A stretch of 64,000 nucleotides of DNA from Deltaproteobacteria bacterium (GTDB lineage: Bacteria > Myxococcota_A > Polyangia > Polyangiales > Houyiibacteriaceae): positions 1 through 64,000 of the forward strand of contig JAEPMI010000018.1 in assembly GCA_017644045.1 (NCBI GenBank), given 5' to 3'. Within the stretch, counting starts at the first letter, position 1. Every line of letters starts with the position of its first letter. Under the pieces are notes generated by a model, which was given only the letters and a program-made list of their open reading frames with translations, did no database searches and was not told the DNA's origin. Positions 43,198 through 55,236 of the stretch are shown piece after piece. Made by a program: the position numbers and the translations under genes.

Positions 43198-44385
43198 ATG
43201 GCCATCATCGACACCTTTCGCTTCTCCGACGCCGAGTACGAGACCCGCCTTCGCAAGGTCCGCGACGCCATGGAGAAGCGTGGGCTCGACACGCTGATCA
43301 CCTCGGACCCGTCGAACATGGCGTGGCTGACCGGCTACGACGGCTGGTCCTTCTACGTGCACCAGGCGGTGATCATCGGTCCGTGGGGACCGCCGGTGTG
43401 GTTCGGTCGCGAGCAAGACGCGCAGGGCGCGCTGCGCACGGTCTACATGCAGGACCCGGACATCATCGCGTACCCGGACTACTTCGTTCAGTCGAGCAAG
43501 CGCCACCCGATGGACTATCTCGCCGCGAAGCTGACCGACCGTGGCTGGCACACCGGCCGCATCGGCGTGGAGATGGACAACTACTGGTTCTCGGCGCGTG
43601 GCTTCCAGGCGCTGAGCAAGGGGCTGCCGGACGATCTCATCGACGCCACCAACCTCGTGAACTGGCTGCGTGGGCCGAAGTCCGACGCCGAGCTCGACCG
43701 GATGCGCAAAGCCGGAAAGATCGTCGAGCGGATGCACGAACGCATCGCCGACAAGGCGGAACCCGGGATGCGGAAGTGCGATCTGGTCGCCGAGATCTAC
43801 GACGCCGCGCTTCGCTACGACGAGCAGTGGGGGTTCGGCGGCGACTACCCGGCCATCGTGCCGCTCTTGCCCTCGGGCACCGACGCCGCCGCGCCGCATC
43901 TGACCTGGGACGACAAGGAGATGGTCACCGGGGAAGGCACCTTCTTCGAGATCTCGGGTTGCTTCCGGCGCTACCACTGCCCCCTCTCGCGCACGGTCTT
44001 CTTGGGCAAGCCGACCCAGAAGTTCCTCGATGCGGAGAAGGCGGTCCTCGAGGGGATGGACGCGGGCCTGGAGGCGGCGAAGGTCGGCAACCTCTGCGAG
44101 GACATCGCCATCGCCTTCTTCGAGGTGCTGCGGAAGTACGACATCATCAAGGACAACCGCACCGGCTACCCCATCGGGCTCTCCTACCCGCCGGATTGGG
44201 GCGAGCGCACCTGCTCGCTGCGGCCGGGTGACCGGACCATCCTCCAGAAGGGCATGACCTTCCACTTCATGACCGGCCTTTGGATGGACGACATGGGCTT
44301 CGAGATCACCGAGAGCATCGCCATCGGTGAGGACGGTCCGGAGCTGCTCGCGAACGTGCCCCGGAAGATGCTCGTGAAGGACTGA
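43198..44385 (+). CDS. M24 pita-bread hydrolase, ectoine hydrolase (DoeA)-like
   Basis: This is a 395-residue protein of the creatinase/Xaa-Pro family. The N-terminal creatinase domain contains TSDPSNMAWLTGYDGWSFYVHQ, characteristic of ectoine hydrolase. The C-terminal pita-bread domain has FFEISGCFRRYHCPLSRTVFLG where metal peptidases would have Asp ligands, so this site lacks the metal set, as creatinase does. That agrees with a ring-opening hydrolase rather than a dipeptidase. Ectoine hydrolase opens ectoine to N-acetyl-diaminobutyrate. No doeB, doeC or doeD is next to it, so substrate assignment stays tentative. It may be transcribed with the LOG gene 28 nt downstream. Confidence 0.72.
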   Translation: MAIIDTFRFSDAEYETRLRKVRDAMEKRGLDTLITSDPSNMAWLTGYDGWSFYVHQAVIIGPWGPPVWFGREQDAQGALRTVYMQDPDIIAYPDYFVQSSKRHPMDYLAAKLTDRGWHTGRIGVEMDNYWFSARGFQALSKGLPDDLIDATNLVNWLRGPKSDAELDRMRKAGKIVERMHERIADKAEPGMRKCDLVAEIYDAALRYDEQWGFGGDYPAIVPLLPSGTDAAAPHLTWDDKEMVTGEGTFFEISGCFRRYHCPLSRTVFLGKPTQKFLDAEKAVLEGMDAGLEAAKVGNLCEDIAIAFFEVLRKYDIIKDNRTGYPIGLSYPPDWGERTCSLRPGDRTILQKGMTFHFMTGLWMDDMGFEITESIAIGEDGPELLANVPRKMLVKD

Positions 44386-44413
44386 GCTGGCGCCGCTCTG
44401 GTACAAGGGCGGG

Positions 44414-45580
44414 ATGCGTGAGGTTCACGATGTCGAGGTGGCGCGCCACCTCCTGGAGGCCTCCGGGCCGCTCGGTGTGATCGTCTTCAACGGGCTCGAT
44501 CTGCGGTCGGTCGAAGGCCGGCTGAGCGAGCACGAGGTCGAGGGCGCGGTCTTCCTGGGATGCAAGCTCAGCCACGCGGTCATCGCCGACGTGGTCTGCC
44601 GCGGAGCGCTGGTCTTCCCGCGCATCGGCGACCTGCCCTTCGATCCCTATCGAAACCGCCTCTACACGCCCGACGAGCTCTTCGAGGGGTTCGACCCGAC
44701 GGATCCTTGCACCTACTGCGATACCCCGGACGCGCAAATCTATCGGCACTGGGCCCTCACCGGTCGCCAGTTCCCGAGTTCGGTGCTCGAGGCGCTCGCG
44801 CGGCGTCTGCACGACCACGCGATGACCGACGCGATGGAGACCCTCCTCGAGGGGATCGACGCGCCGGTGGTCGCCGTGATGGGCGGCCACTCGATGGAGC
44901 GGGACCACCCACGCTTCGCAGCCGTCGCTCGCATGAGCCGCACGCTGGCGGAGAAGGGCTTCTTCCTGGTCAGCGGGGGTGGTCCCGGCGCGATGGAGGC
45001 GACCCACGTCGGCGCGCACTTCGCGCACCGCGACGACGCCGAGCTCGCCGACGGACTCCGCATCCTGGCCGAGGCGCCGAGCTACAAGGACCGCGAGTGG
45101 CTCGCCGCCGCCTTCCGAGCGCGCGAGGCACACCCCGTCGACGATCGCTGCGGGCAGAGCCTCGGGATCCCGACCTTCCTCTACGGTCACGAGCCGCCGA
45201 ACCTCTTCGCGACCCACGTCGCCAAGTACTTCGCCAACAGCGTCCGCGAGGATGGCCTGATCAGCGTCGCCTCTCACGGCATCGTCTACGCGCCGGGGAG
45301 CGCGGGGACGATCCAGGAGATCTTCCAGGACGCCGCGCAGAACCACTACGGGACGGTCGAGGACATGGCCAGCCCGATGGTCTTCCTGGACACCGAGTAT
45401 TGGACCCGGGAGAAGCCAATCTACCCGGTGCTCGAGGCGCTGGCGGAGGGTCACGTCTACGGGAAGCTCATCCACCTCACGGACGACGTGGACGACGCCG
45501 TTCGCTTCCTCGAGGAGAACGCACCGCGGGAGGTGCCCGGCGGTGGGTGGAGCTTCTGCGGCGCGCACTGCGCCGAGTAG
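44414..45580 (+). CDS. LOG-family Rossmann-fold nucleotide-binding protein
   Basis: This is a 388-residue protein, longer than a plain LOG phosphoribohydrolase (~190). The LOG core begins near residue 150 (VVAVMGGHSMERDHPRF) with the SGGGPGAMEATHVGAHFA nucleotide loop and APGSAGTIQEIFQDA, which replaces the PGGxGTxxE motif while keeping the Glu. The N-terminal ~140 residues (VARHLLEASGPLGVIVFNGLDL, DPCTYCDTPDAQIYRHWALTG) form an extra domain. Similar long proteins are known as a subgroup in actinobacteria and other groups. It might release bases from nucleotide monophosphates. The stop is 2 nt from the MITE-like element. A TACAAG box ends 6 nt before the ATG. Confidence 0.82.
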   Translation: MREVHDVEVARHLLEASGPLGVIVFNGLDLRSVEGRLSEHEVEGAVFLGCKLSHAVIADVVCRGALVFPRIGDLPFDPYRNRLYTPDELFEGFDPTDPCTYCDTPDAQIYRHWALTGRQFPSSVLEALARRLHDHAMTDAMETLLEGIDAPVVAVMGGHSMERDHPRFAAVARMSRTLAEKGFFLVSGGGPGAMEATHVGAHFAHRDDAELADGLRILAEAPSYKDREWLAAAFRAREAHPVDDRCGQSLGIPTFLYGHEPPNLFATHVAKYFANSVREDGLISVASHGIVYAPGSAGTIQEIFQDAAQNHYGTVEDMASPMVFLDTEYWTREKPIYPVLEALAEGHVYGKLIHLTDDVDDAVRFLEENAPREVPGGGWSFCGAHCAE

Positions 45581-45581
45581 C

Positions 45582-45748
45582 TAGTACACCGACGCAGAGG
45601 TTCTGACTGGTTCAGCGTGGATGATCGGCCCCGAGGTCGTTCGCCGCGCCGACGCAGGACAGGCCGAAGCCTATTCAAGGAGGTCGGCGGGCGAGATCGG
45701 GGTCGAGGGCCGCGATCAACCGGTCAGAACCTCTGTGGCGGTGTACTA
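45582..45748. mobile_element. MITE-like element with 31-bp terminal inverted repeats
   Basis: The left arm 45582-45612 starts tagtacaccg and the right arm 45718-45748 ends cggtgtacta. They are reverse complements at 28 of 31 positions. The ends carry TA on each side, which fits the TA target duplication of IS630/Tc1-mariner elements. The ~105-bp interior codes for nothing. It exactly fills the gap between two convergent stops (45580 and 45751), so its long hairpin could also stop transcription from both sides. No second copy is present in this window, and there is no transposase. Confidence 0.8.
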
Positions 45749-45750
45749 CA

Positions 45751-47451
45751 TCACTCGATCGACGGCGGGAGCAGCAGCTCGTAGCTGCCGGTCGCGTCGG
45801 TGCGGCCGCTGGCGATCTCGACGTAGCGGCCGGACTCGGTGCGCGCGAAGGCGCGGACCTCGGCGTCCACCAGGGGCAGCTCGTCGGGGCCGAGCACGTC
45901 GCCGGTGACCGGCACGGGCGCCTGGAGAACGATGCTCTCCATGAGCGTGGTTCCGGGATCGAGCACGGCGACCTCCGGCATGACGCGCCAGGCGTAGCCG
46001 GCGGTGCTGCCGCCGCGGAAGGTCACGTCGTACACGCCGACATCGAGCGGAACGGTGGCCTGGCCGGTCTCGTCGGCGGTGGCCATCTGGGTCCGGTTGA
46101 ACTCGCTCGCCGGTAGACCCTCGAAGGGGCGCGCGAGCGCCGAGGCGGCGACGGTGGCCGAGGCGACCTGCCGGCCGGCGAAGTCGGTGATGCTCGCGCC
46201 GAGCTGACTCGCGCGCTTCAGCGTGAAGAGCTGGCCACGCAGGATGTCCACGCCCTCGCTGGACGTGATCGAGAGCTCCTCGGTGAGCACCGTGAGCTGA
46301 CCGGAGAGCGGGGTGACGACGACCTCGTAGTCGCCCGCCAGAAGGGTCGCGGCGAAGCGGCCGTCTTCGCCCGAGGTCGCGGTGGTCTCGAAGCTCCCCG
46401 CGATCCCGGTGGTCGGGTCCGTCACCGAGTCGGTGCGGAAGGTGATGGTGGCGCCGGCGACCGGATCCTCGTTCGGCGCCTCGACGCGGCCCTCGTACTC
46501 GATGACCTGCGTGGTCGGCACGCGGATGGTGAACTCTTCGGTCAGGAACGCCGGGTCGACCTTGATGGTCGGGAAGAGCGGTCGGTCGCTCGAGGCGCTG
46601 ACGCGGATGAGGTAGCTCTCGACGTTCGGGCCGAGCACCAGCGAGAAGAGACCGTCCTCGTCGGTGAAGGCCGCCGACGAGACCACGCGACCTTCCGCGT
46701 CGACGGCGCGCACCTGCAGGCCTTCCTGCGGCTGCGGCGCGCCGTCCTCCATCGCGAGCACCGAGCCGGCGAGGGTGCAGCCCGCGCGAACCTCTCGCGA
46801 GCAGTCCGTCGCGAGCCCCTCCGGGTAGTCGAAGGGCTGGTAGAGGATCTGAGCGGCGATGCCGGGCTCCGCGACGGGCAGCGCCGGCGGCGTGAAGTAG
46901 AGCGGCGGAAGCGTGGTCAGCCAGCTGCCGTCGGGGCGCATGGTCGAGCTCGGCCGGACCTCGACCGTGAACGTCGCGCCGGCGGGAAGGCGAATGGCGA
47001 AGTCGTATTCCTGATCGTCCGCCACGCGCGCTTCACCGAAGGTGTTGGTCCGCAGCCGCTGGACCGGCCGGCCCTCGAGGCCGGGTCGGCTGAAGATGAG
47101 CTCGGCGTCGACCCGCTCTCCGCCCCAGCGCACTGTGCCGCGGAGCTCGACATAGGCGTCGAGGCGCACCGGCCACTCGCGCGGCCCTTCGAAGACCACG
47201 TCGCCGCTGCGCCAGGTCGGCAGCGCGCTATCGGTCGCGGCGTTCGGGGTGACCTCGAGGACCATGGTGTAGGGCGTGGTGACGTCGGCGACGCACAGGC
47301 CACGGTCGGAGTCGCAGCTGTACGCGCCGCATTCGGAGTCGTTCGAGCAGACGTTCTGGACCTCGGGGTCGAGGCCCACCAGTCCGCAGCCCGTGAGCAC
47401 CACCGCTCCGAGCGCGAGAATCCAGCGTCGGTTCGAAGTCAGTCGGGGCAT
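45751..47451 (-). CDS. Lipoprotein with CarboxypepD_reg/Ig-like repeats
   Basis: This is a 566-residue lipoprotein (MPRLTSNRRWILALGAVVLTGC, Cys22). A short Cys motif follows (CSNDSECGAYSCDSDRGLC). The rest is beta-sandwich repeats resembling carboxypeptidase regulatory domains: GRVVSSAAFTDEDGLFSLVLGPN, DPVAGATITFRTDSVT, ATSGEDGRFAATLLAGDYEVVV, VYDVTFRGGSTAGYAW, TDATGSYELLLPPS. The C-terminus ends just after the last strand and 3 nt from the MITE-like element, so it may have been shortened by the insertion. The start overlaps the end of the upstream lipoprotein gene by 13 nt. Probably an outer-membrane or surface structural protein. Confidence 0.8.
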   Translation of the reverse strand: MPRLTSNRRWILALGAVVLTGCGLVGLDPEVQNVCSNDSECGAYSCDSDRGLCVADVTTPYTMVLEVTPNAATDSALPTWRSGDVVFEGPREWPVRLDAYVELRGTVRWGGERVDAELIFSRPGLEGRPVQRLRTNTFGEARVADDQEYDFAIRLPAGATFTVEVRPSSTMRPDGSWLTTLPPLYFTPPALPVAEPGIAAQILYQPFDYPEGLATDCSREVRAGCTLAGSVLAMEDGAPQPQEGLQVRAVDAEGRVVSSAAFTDEDGLFSLVLGPNVESYLIRVSASSDRPLFPTIKVDPAFLTEEFTIRVPTTQVIEYEGRVEAPNEDPVAGATITFRTDSVTDPTTGIAGSFETTATSGEDGRFAATLLAGDYEVVVTPLSGQLTVLTEELSITSSEGVDILRGQLFTLKRASQLGASITDFAGRQVASATVAASALARPFEGLPASEFNRTQMATADETGQATVPLDVGVYDVTFRGGSTAGYAWRVMPEVAVLDPGTTLMESIVLQAPVPVTGDVLGPDELPLVDAEVRAFARTESGRYVEIASGRTDATGSYELLLPPSIE

Positions 47452-47987
47452 GTCGCGAGGTCGGTGGGTGTGCCGTCTTCCGAGAGGGAGTTGATCCACC
47501 AGACGGCGATGTCGATGTCGCCTGGAACGGTGGGAGTGCCTCCGCCTTCGAAGTCTTCCGACACCCGTAGCTCCAGCTTGTGGCACTGCCCACGGGGGAA
47601 GAGTGCGAGGTTGTTGACCGTGAAAGCCAGCGGACGCTCGAGGCTCTCCGTGACTTCGACCTTGCCGAAGTCGACCAGCGTCAGGGGCGCGTCCGGATCG
47701 AAGTTCAAGTAGACCTCGTAGTCGAGGTCGTCATCGAAGTTCGGATCGCGAACGATGACGGCGAAGGTCAGCGACTCGTCGACGTCGCGGTCGAGCGTGA
47801 CGATCTCCTCGATCGGGTAGCGGGGCTCGGGCGCCGCCGTGTCGCTCACGATCGACGGCGGGTAGTTCACGTCCTCCGGGATGTCGATCGGATCCGTGAT
47901 CAGGCAGCCGGTGGTGAGGGGGGTGAGGAGCATCGCGAGGATGGGAAGGGCGAGCGTCTTCGAAGCGCGCACCGAGCCCATGCCCAT
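47439..47987 (-). CDS. Lipoprotein of unknown function
   Basis: This is a 182-residue protein starting at MGMGSVRASKTLALPILAML, with a lipobox TTGC (Cys28). The mature part is acidic (DPIDIPEDVNYPPSIVSDTAAPEP, DRDVDESLTFAVIVRDPNFDDDLDYEVYLNFDP), with a beta-rich ~130-residue domain ending GDIDIAVWWINSLSEDG. No enzyme motif is seen. It overlaps the next gene (CarboxypepD-like) by 13 nt, so both lipoproteins are made together. Met at 47981 is an alternative start. Confidence 0.75.
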   Translation of the reverse strand: MGMGSVRASKTLALPILAMLLTPLTTGCLITDPIDIPEDVNYPPSIVSDTAAPEPRYPIEEIVTLDRDVDESLTFAVIVRDPNFDDDLDYEVYLNFDPDAPLTLVDFGKVEVTESLERPLAFTVNNLALFPRGQCHKLELRVSEDFEGGGTPTVPGDIDIAVWWINSLSEDGTPTDLATCPD

Positions 47988-48119
47988 GGAAAAAGCAACC
48001 GATGTGCCAGGACTCCTGGTTTCGGAATCATTGGGTTTTTCTCGCGGTGACTTCATCGTCAGCGGATCCGGTCCGACAAAAATGTCCGGGATCCCGGGCC
48101 GGTGCACGTCCGGGTTCGG

Positions 48120-49934
<1,815 letters not shown>

Positions 49935-50132
49935 GGGCGCAGCATAGCCGATGGCCCGGGAAAATCGCGGCAATCGACGAGCTCCAGGGCGGGCTTCGTT
50001 CACCATCCCCGGCCGACGGGGGACGCCCGGGCGCCGTGAATCGACGAAAACCGGCCAATTGTCGATCGAGCTGCTCCCGCGGCAGGCCGATCTTGACTTC
50101 GGGTCCGCCGACCGCTCCATTGGTCCCCTGAA

Positions 50133-50747
50133 ATGACCCCCGAGGGACATGCGCGGCGTTCGACCAGGGCACTCCCGGCGAGCGTGTATCGGGTGTGGCT
50201 GCGGGTCGCCGAGCGATACGCGACGGGGCCCGAGTCGGCGGCCGATCTGGTGCACGACGTCCTGACCCGTGCGCTCGGTCGGGGAATCGACGACTGGGAG
50301 ACGCCGGCGCGCCAAGCCTGGATGAGGGGAGCGCTTCGCAAGCACGCGGCCTTCGTCGCGCGAACCGCCGCCCGTCGGCGAGCCCGTGAGGAGACCGCGT
50401 CCGTGCCCGATACGGAGCCGATGGCCGCTCGCCGGCTCTCACCCGCGGCGCTGGCGCGCCTACCGAAGTCGCTCCGGCGCCTCGCGACGCTTCTCTCGGC
50501 CGACCTCCGGCGCGAGGAGTTGCTCTATCTGCTGGGCATCTCGGACCAGGCCTTCCGCCAGCGGCTCAGCGCCTTCCGTCGCGTGCTCCGAGGCATCGGT
50601 GACGACGACCTGGCCCCGCAGCCGCCGGCGCCATCGACCGACGGTCGTCGGCGCGCGCCCCTGATCGACGCAGCGGCTCGCCATCAGGGCGGCCGGGTGG
50701 TCGGCACGCACGACCCGGACGGTCACCTCCTGCTCTTCGTGGAGTGA
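50133..50747 (+). CDS. ECF-type sigma-70-like factor
   Basis: This is a 204-residue protein. Region 2-like VYRVWLRVAERYATGPESAADLVHDVLTRALGRG is followed by an Arg/Glu linker and region 4-like LPKSLRRLATLLSADLRREELLYLLGISDQAFRQRLSAFRRVLRG. Region 2 is short and lacks the usual aromatic DNA-melting motif, so it is a divergent sigma factor. It has a ~55-residue tail rich in Pro/Arg. No anti-sigma gene follows; the next gene is a VOC protein. It diverges from the FHA-sigma-54 activator over 198 nt. I see no dependable promoter in that gap except the TATGCT of the activator. Confidence 0.72.
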   Translation: MTPEGHARRSTRALPASVYRVWLRVAERYATGPESAADLVHDVLTRALGRGIDDWETPARQAWMRGALRKHAAFVARTAARRRAREETASVPDTEPMAARRLSPAALARLPKSLRRLATLLSADLRREELLYLLGISDQAFRQRLSAFRRVLRGIGDDDLAPQPPAPSTDGRRRAPLIDAAARHQGGRVVGTHDPDGHLLLFVE

Positions 50748-50810
50748 GGTCATTTTCTCGCTCACGTTCGGCCCACCCTCGGCAACCGGGGAGTAGCGAA
50801 AGGAGATCGC

Positions 50811-51200
50811 ATGCTTTTCAACTCGAAGCTTCAGGACATGGCCATCGTCTTCATGGTGGCGGATCTCGACCGGACCGAGCGTTTCTACCGGGACGTCGTG
50901 GACATCGCCCTCGAGCGTGACGGGGAGGGTGAGTTCACCTACCTCCAGACCCGCTTGATGAACGGTGCCGTGACGCTGGTGTTCTTCCAGGGCGAGTCCA
51001 AGAGCGGGACCACCCCCCAGATCGTCTTCGGACTCGACAAAGGGGGCATCGACGACCTCGCCGATTCGCTCGCCCGAGGCGGGGTCACGCTGATCACCGG
51101 CGTCACCGAAGCCCCCGGCGGTTGGTCCGTCGACTTCGAAGACCCCGACGGCCACACCCTCTCGTTCTTCCAGGAGGGCGACAAGCCCCGCCGGCTCTAG
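50811..51200 (+). CDS. VOC (glyoxalase/dioxygenase fold) protein
   Basis: This is a 129-residue protein with the paired beta-alpha-beta-beta-beta layout of vicinal-oxygen-chelate enzymes. It starts MAIVFMVADLDRTERFYRDVVDIALE and ends WSVDFEDPDGHTLSFFQEGD, where His and Glu of the DPDGHxxSFxE box would bind metal. It is one VOC domain, so a dimer would make two sites. Reaction unknown. The ATG has a canonical AAGGAG ribosome site. The stop TAG shares its bases with the stop of the convergent gene (CTAG at 51197-51200). Confidence 0.85.
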   Translation: MLFNSKLQDMAIVFMVADLDRTERFYRDVVDIALERDGEGEFTYLQTRLMNGAVTLVFFQGESKSGTTPQIVFGLDKGGIDDLADSLARGGVTLITGVTEAPGGWSVDFEDPDGHTLSFFQEGDKPRRL

Positions 51201-51913
51201 ATCCGAACGCGGAAGCCGAAGCTCGGTGTGAGCACCAGGCCGAAGCGGTTCAGGTCCAGATCGCCATGGCTCGCGAACCAGCCTTCCGCCCACGCGGTGA
51301 CCTCGACGAAGGCATGCAGCCGCCGGAACCCGGCGGCCATGCCGATCACTGCGCCGGCGCGGAGGGCGGTTCCCGTGGCCAGCTCGTAGTCGCCGCGGAG
51401 CTGTAGCTCGCCGCGCGCGTGCTCGACCCCGAGCCGCACCCCGATCCACGCGTCGTAGAGCCCGCCGATGTCCGCGCCGTAGGCGGCGCGCACCTCGCCG
51501 CCGAAGCGCGCACCGGAGCCGCGGTCGTCGTCGTCCGGGATCGCGCCGGCGAAGGGCGACACCGCGAAGATCAACGCCTTCCGCGTCGAGCCGTTGGCCA
51601 GCACGATCTCGCGCCGGAGGTCGAGGCGCACCATCGGACCCGCGACCATCAACCCGAGGTCGAAGCGGTCCAGGCCGTAGCGACCCATCGCCACGGGCAC
51701 CATGCCGCCGCTCTCGGCGACCTGCCGGTAGCTGCTCTCCGCCGGTCCATGCTCGCGCATGTTCCCGACCGGCACCCGCACCGCCGCGCCCGCGGCCAGA
51801 TCGGTCCGGTGCTCCGGCGTGGTCGAGCCCCCCTCCCACGAGGGGTTCGCCGCCGCGCAGCCCACTCCGAGGCAGGCCAGGATCGTCAGGGCGCGAACCA
51901 TCGTCCCGACCAT
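51197..51913 (-). CDS. Lipoprotein with outer-membrane beta-barrel-like domain
   Basis: This is a 238-residue protein (234 if started at the second Met, 51901). Its signal peptide is MVRALTILACLGVGC with the lipobox Cys at the end. The mature part (TDLAAGAAVRVPVGN, LGLMVAGPMVRLDLRREIVL, AWIGVRLGVEHARGELQLRG, RLHAFVEVTAWAEGWFASHG, RFGLVLTPSFGFRVRI) shows alternating hydrophobic strands and a terminal aromatic strand typical of small outer-membrane barrels. Its stop shares bases with the VOC stop. The 188-nt stretch upstream to 52101 holds no gene that I recognise. Confidence 0.65.
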   Translation of the reverse strand: MVGTMVRALTILACLGVGCAAANPSWEGGSTTPEHRTDLAAGAAVRVPVGNMREHGPAESSYRQVAESGGMVPVAMGRYGLDRFDLGLMVAGPMVRLDLRREIVLANGSTRKALIFAVSPFAGAIPDDDDRGSGARFGGEVRAAYGADIGGLYDAWIGVRLGVEHARGELQLRGDYELATGTALRAGAVIGMAAGFRRLHAFVEVTAWAEGWFASHGDLDLNRFGLVLTPSFGFRVRI

Positions 51914-52101
51914 AGCGCGCCCCGCGTTCCCGTCACGGTCTCGCGTGTACCGGGCTCGACCGAAGCCCGCCAGCATCGCCGCCACGGCTCGCTCCCATCG
52001 TTGCTTGGCGGTCCGTGGCGCGCCGAGGACGCCCACCCCTGCGAGCTCCACCCACCGATCGAGAGGATGCCGTCCTGCGAGGACCACCGCTTCTGGGCGA
52101 C

Positions 52102-53034
52102 TCAGATGAGGATCGGCACCTGGCACTCGGTCTCGGGCGTGAGCCACTTGATCGCGTTCAGCCAGAAGCGCTCGAGCTCGTACTCCGGATGGTCGTTCCA
52201 CTCCGAGTCGTAGGTGATCCACTCGTCTCCCCAGACGAGAACCTTGCCTTCGCCGAGCGTCGCCGCTCGCAGCACGACGAAGCCACCTTCCCGAGCGACG
52301 ACGTCGCCCTCGCCGACCACCTCGTAGCCGTTGTCGACGCCCACCTGGGTGACCATCTCCGACACGGGGTGGGTCTCCCACCCGGTCACCGGGACCGTCG
52401 GTGAGCCCGCCAGGATGGGAGTGGCGTCGTACTGCAGACCGCTGGGCGCGAGGAGCTGGTTCACGTTCGTCCGTTCGTCCGGGCTGCCGTAGCCGATCAA
52501 GGTCATGAGACCGCCGCCGCTCTCCAGCCAACCGCGCAGCGCGTCGACCTCGGCGTCGGAGTACGCACGCCCACGAAGGTCCTGCGCGACGATGACTTGG
52601 TAGGGCTCGAGCAGCTCCGGCGTGAGCGTGGTGTCGCCCAGCGCCGTCGCGCCGATGTCGCTGCGCTCGTCGAGCCAGGTCGCGAAGACGTCGCCGTCGC
52701 CCCACTCGCCGGGCTCACCGAGCGTCGCGATGATCAGGCAATCGCAGATCCCGTCGCCGCCCTCGTCGACGTCGTCGATGACCCCGTTGAGGTCGTTGTC
52801 GATCCCGTCGCAGACCTCGGGGCCCATCGTGCCGTCGGGCAATGGGCCGATGTCGCGACCCCCACCGCCGAAGTCCCGGGTGGCGCCGTCGGTCATCGAC
52901 ATCGAGCCGTCGCCCATCGTCGCGTCCGTGTCGTCGCCTTCTCCGTCCCCGTCCCCGCCGCCTCCGTCACATGAACAGCCGACGAGGGCGAAGACCAGGA
53001 GCGAGGGGCCGATGGCACGGAGAACGTGGTTCAC
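52102..53034 (-). CDS. Lipoprotein with MopE-like motif and GATase-like domain, paralogue 2
   Basis: This is a 310-residue lipoprotein starting at GTG 53034 (VNHVLRAIGPSLLVFALVGC, Cys20). After a Gly/Asp-rich linker there is the MopE-like motif EVCDGIDNDLNGVIDD and then a domain (CLIIATLGEPGEWG, YQVIVAQDLRGRAYSDAEVDAL, SGGGLMTLIGYGSPDERT, GEGKVLVWGDEWITYDSEWND, FWLNAIKWLTPETEC). It matches the gene at 42001 in order and in key blocks. Like it, no catalytic Cys is seen, so it probably binds rather than cuts. Function unknown. It diverges from the di-haem peroxidase-like gene over 138 nt. Confidence 0.72.
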   Translation of the reverse strand: MNHVLRAIGPSLLVFALVGCSCDGGGGDGDGEGDDTDATMGDGSMSMTDGATRDFGGGGRDIGPLPDGTMGPEVCDGIDNDLNGVIDDVDEGGDGICDCLIIATLGEPGEWGDGDVFATWLDERSDIGATALGDTTLTPELLEPYQVIVAQDLRGRAYSDAEVDALRGWLESGGGLMTLIGYGSPDERTNVNQLLAPSGLQYDATPILAGSPTVPVTGWETHPVSEMVTQVGVDNGYEVVGEGDVVAREGGFVVLRAATLGEGKVLVWGDEWITYDSEWNDHPEYELERFWLNAIKWLTPETECQVPILI

Positions 53035-53172
53035 TCGATCACGGTACGCCAAAGGATCGGTCTTCGCCCACCTTCTGCCGCGGTGGCGCGCATTGCCCCG
53101 GTCCGGTCTCGCGACGCGTCGGTTACGGTCACGAGGTAGCCGATCGGGGAGCATGGCTACGGGAGTCGACCG

Positions 53173-55233
<2,061 letters not shown>

Positions 55234-55236
55234 GGG

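Noticed and set aside
43198-45580. Complete ectoine degradation operon
   Set aside because: Only a DoeA-like gene is present; the LOG gene is not part of that pathway.
48080-48100. Rho-independent terminator after the FHA activator
   Set aside because: There is a 12-bp palindrome (ccgggatcccgg at 48086-48097) followed on the reverse strand by a short T-run, but the hairpin would have a 4-bp stem with a 4-nt loop, too weak to claim.
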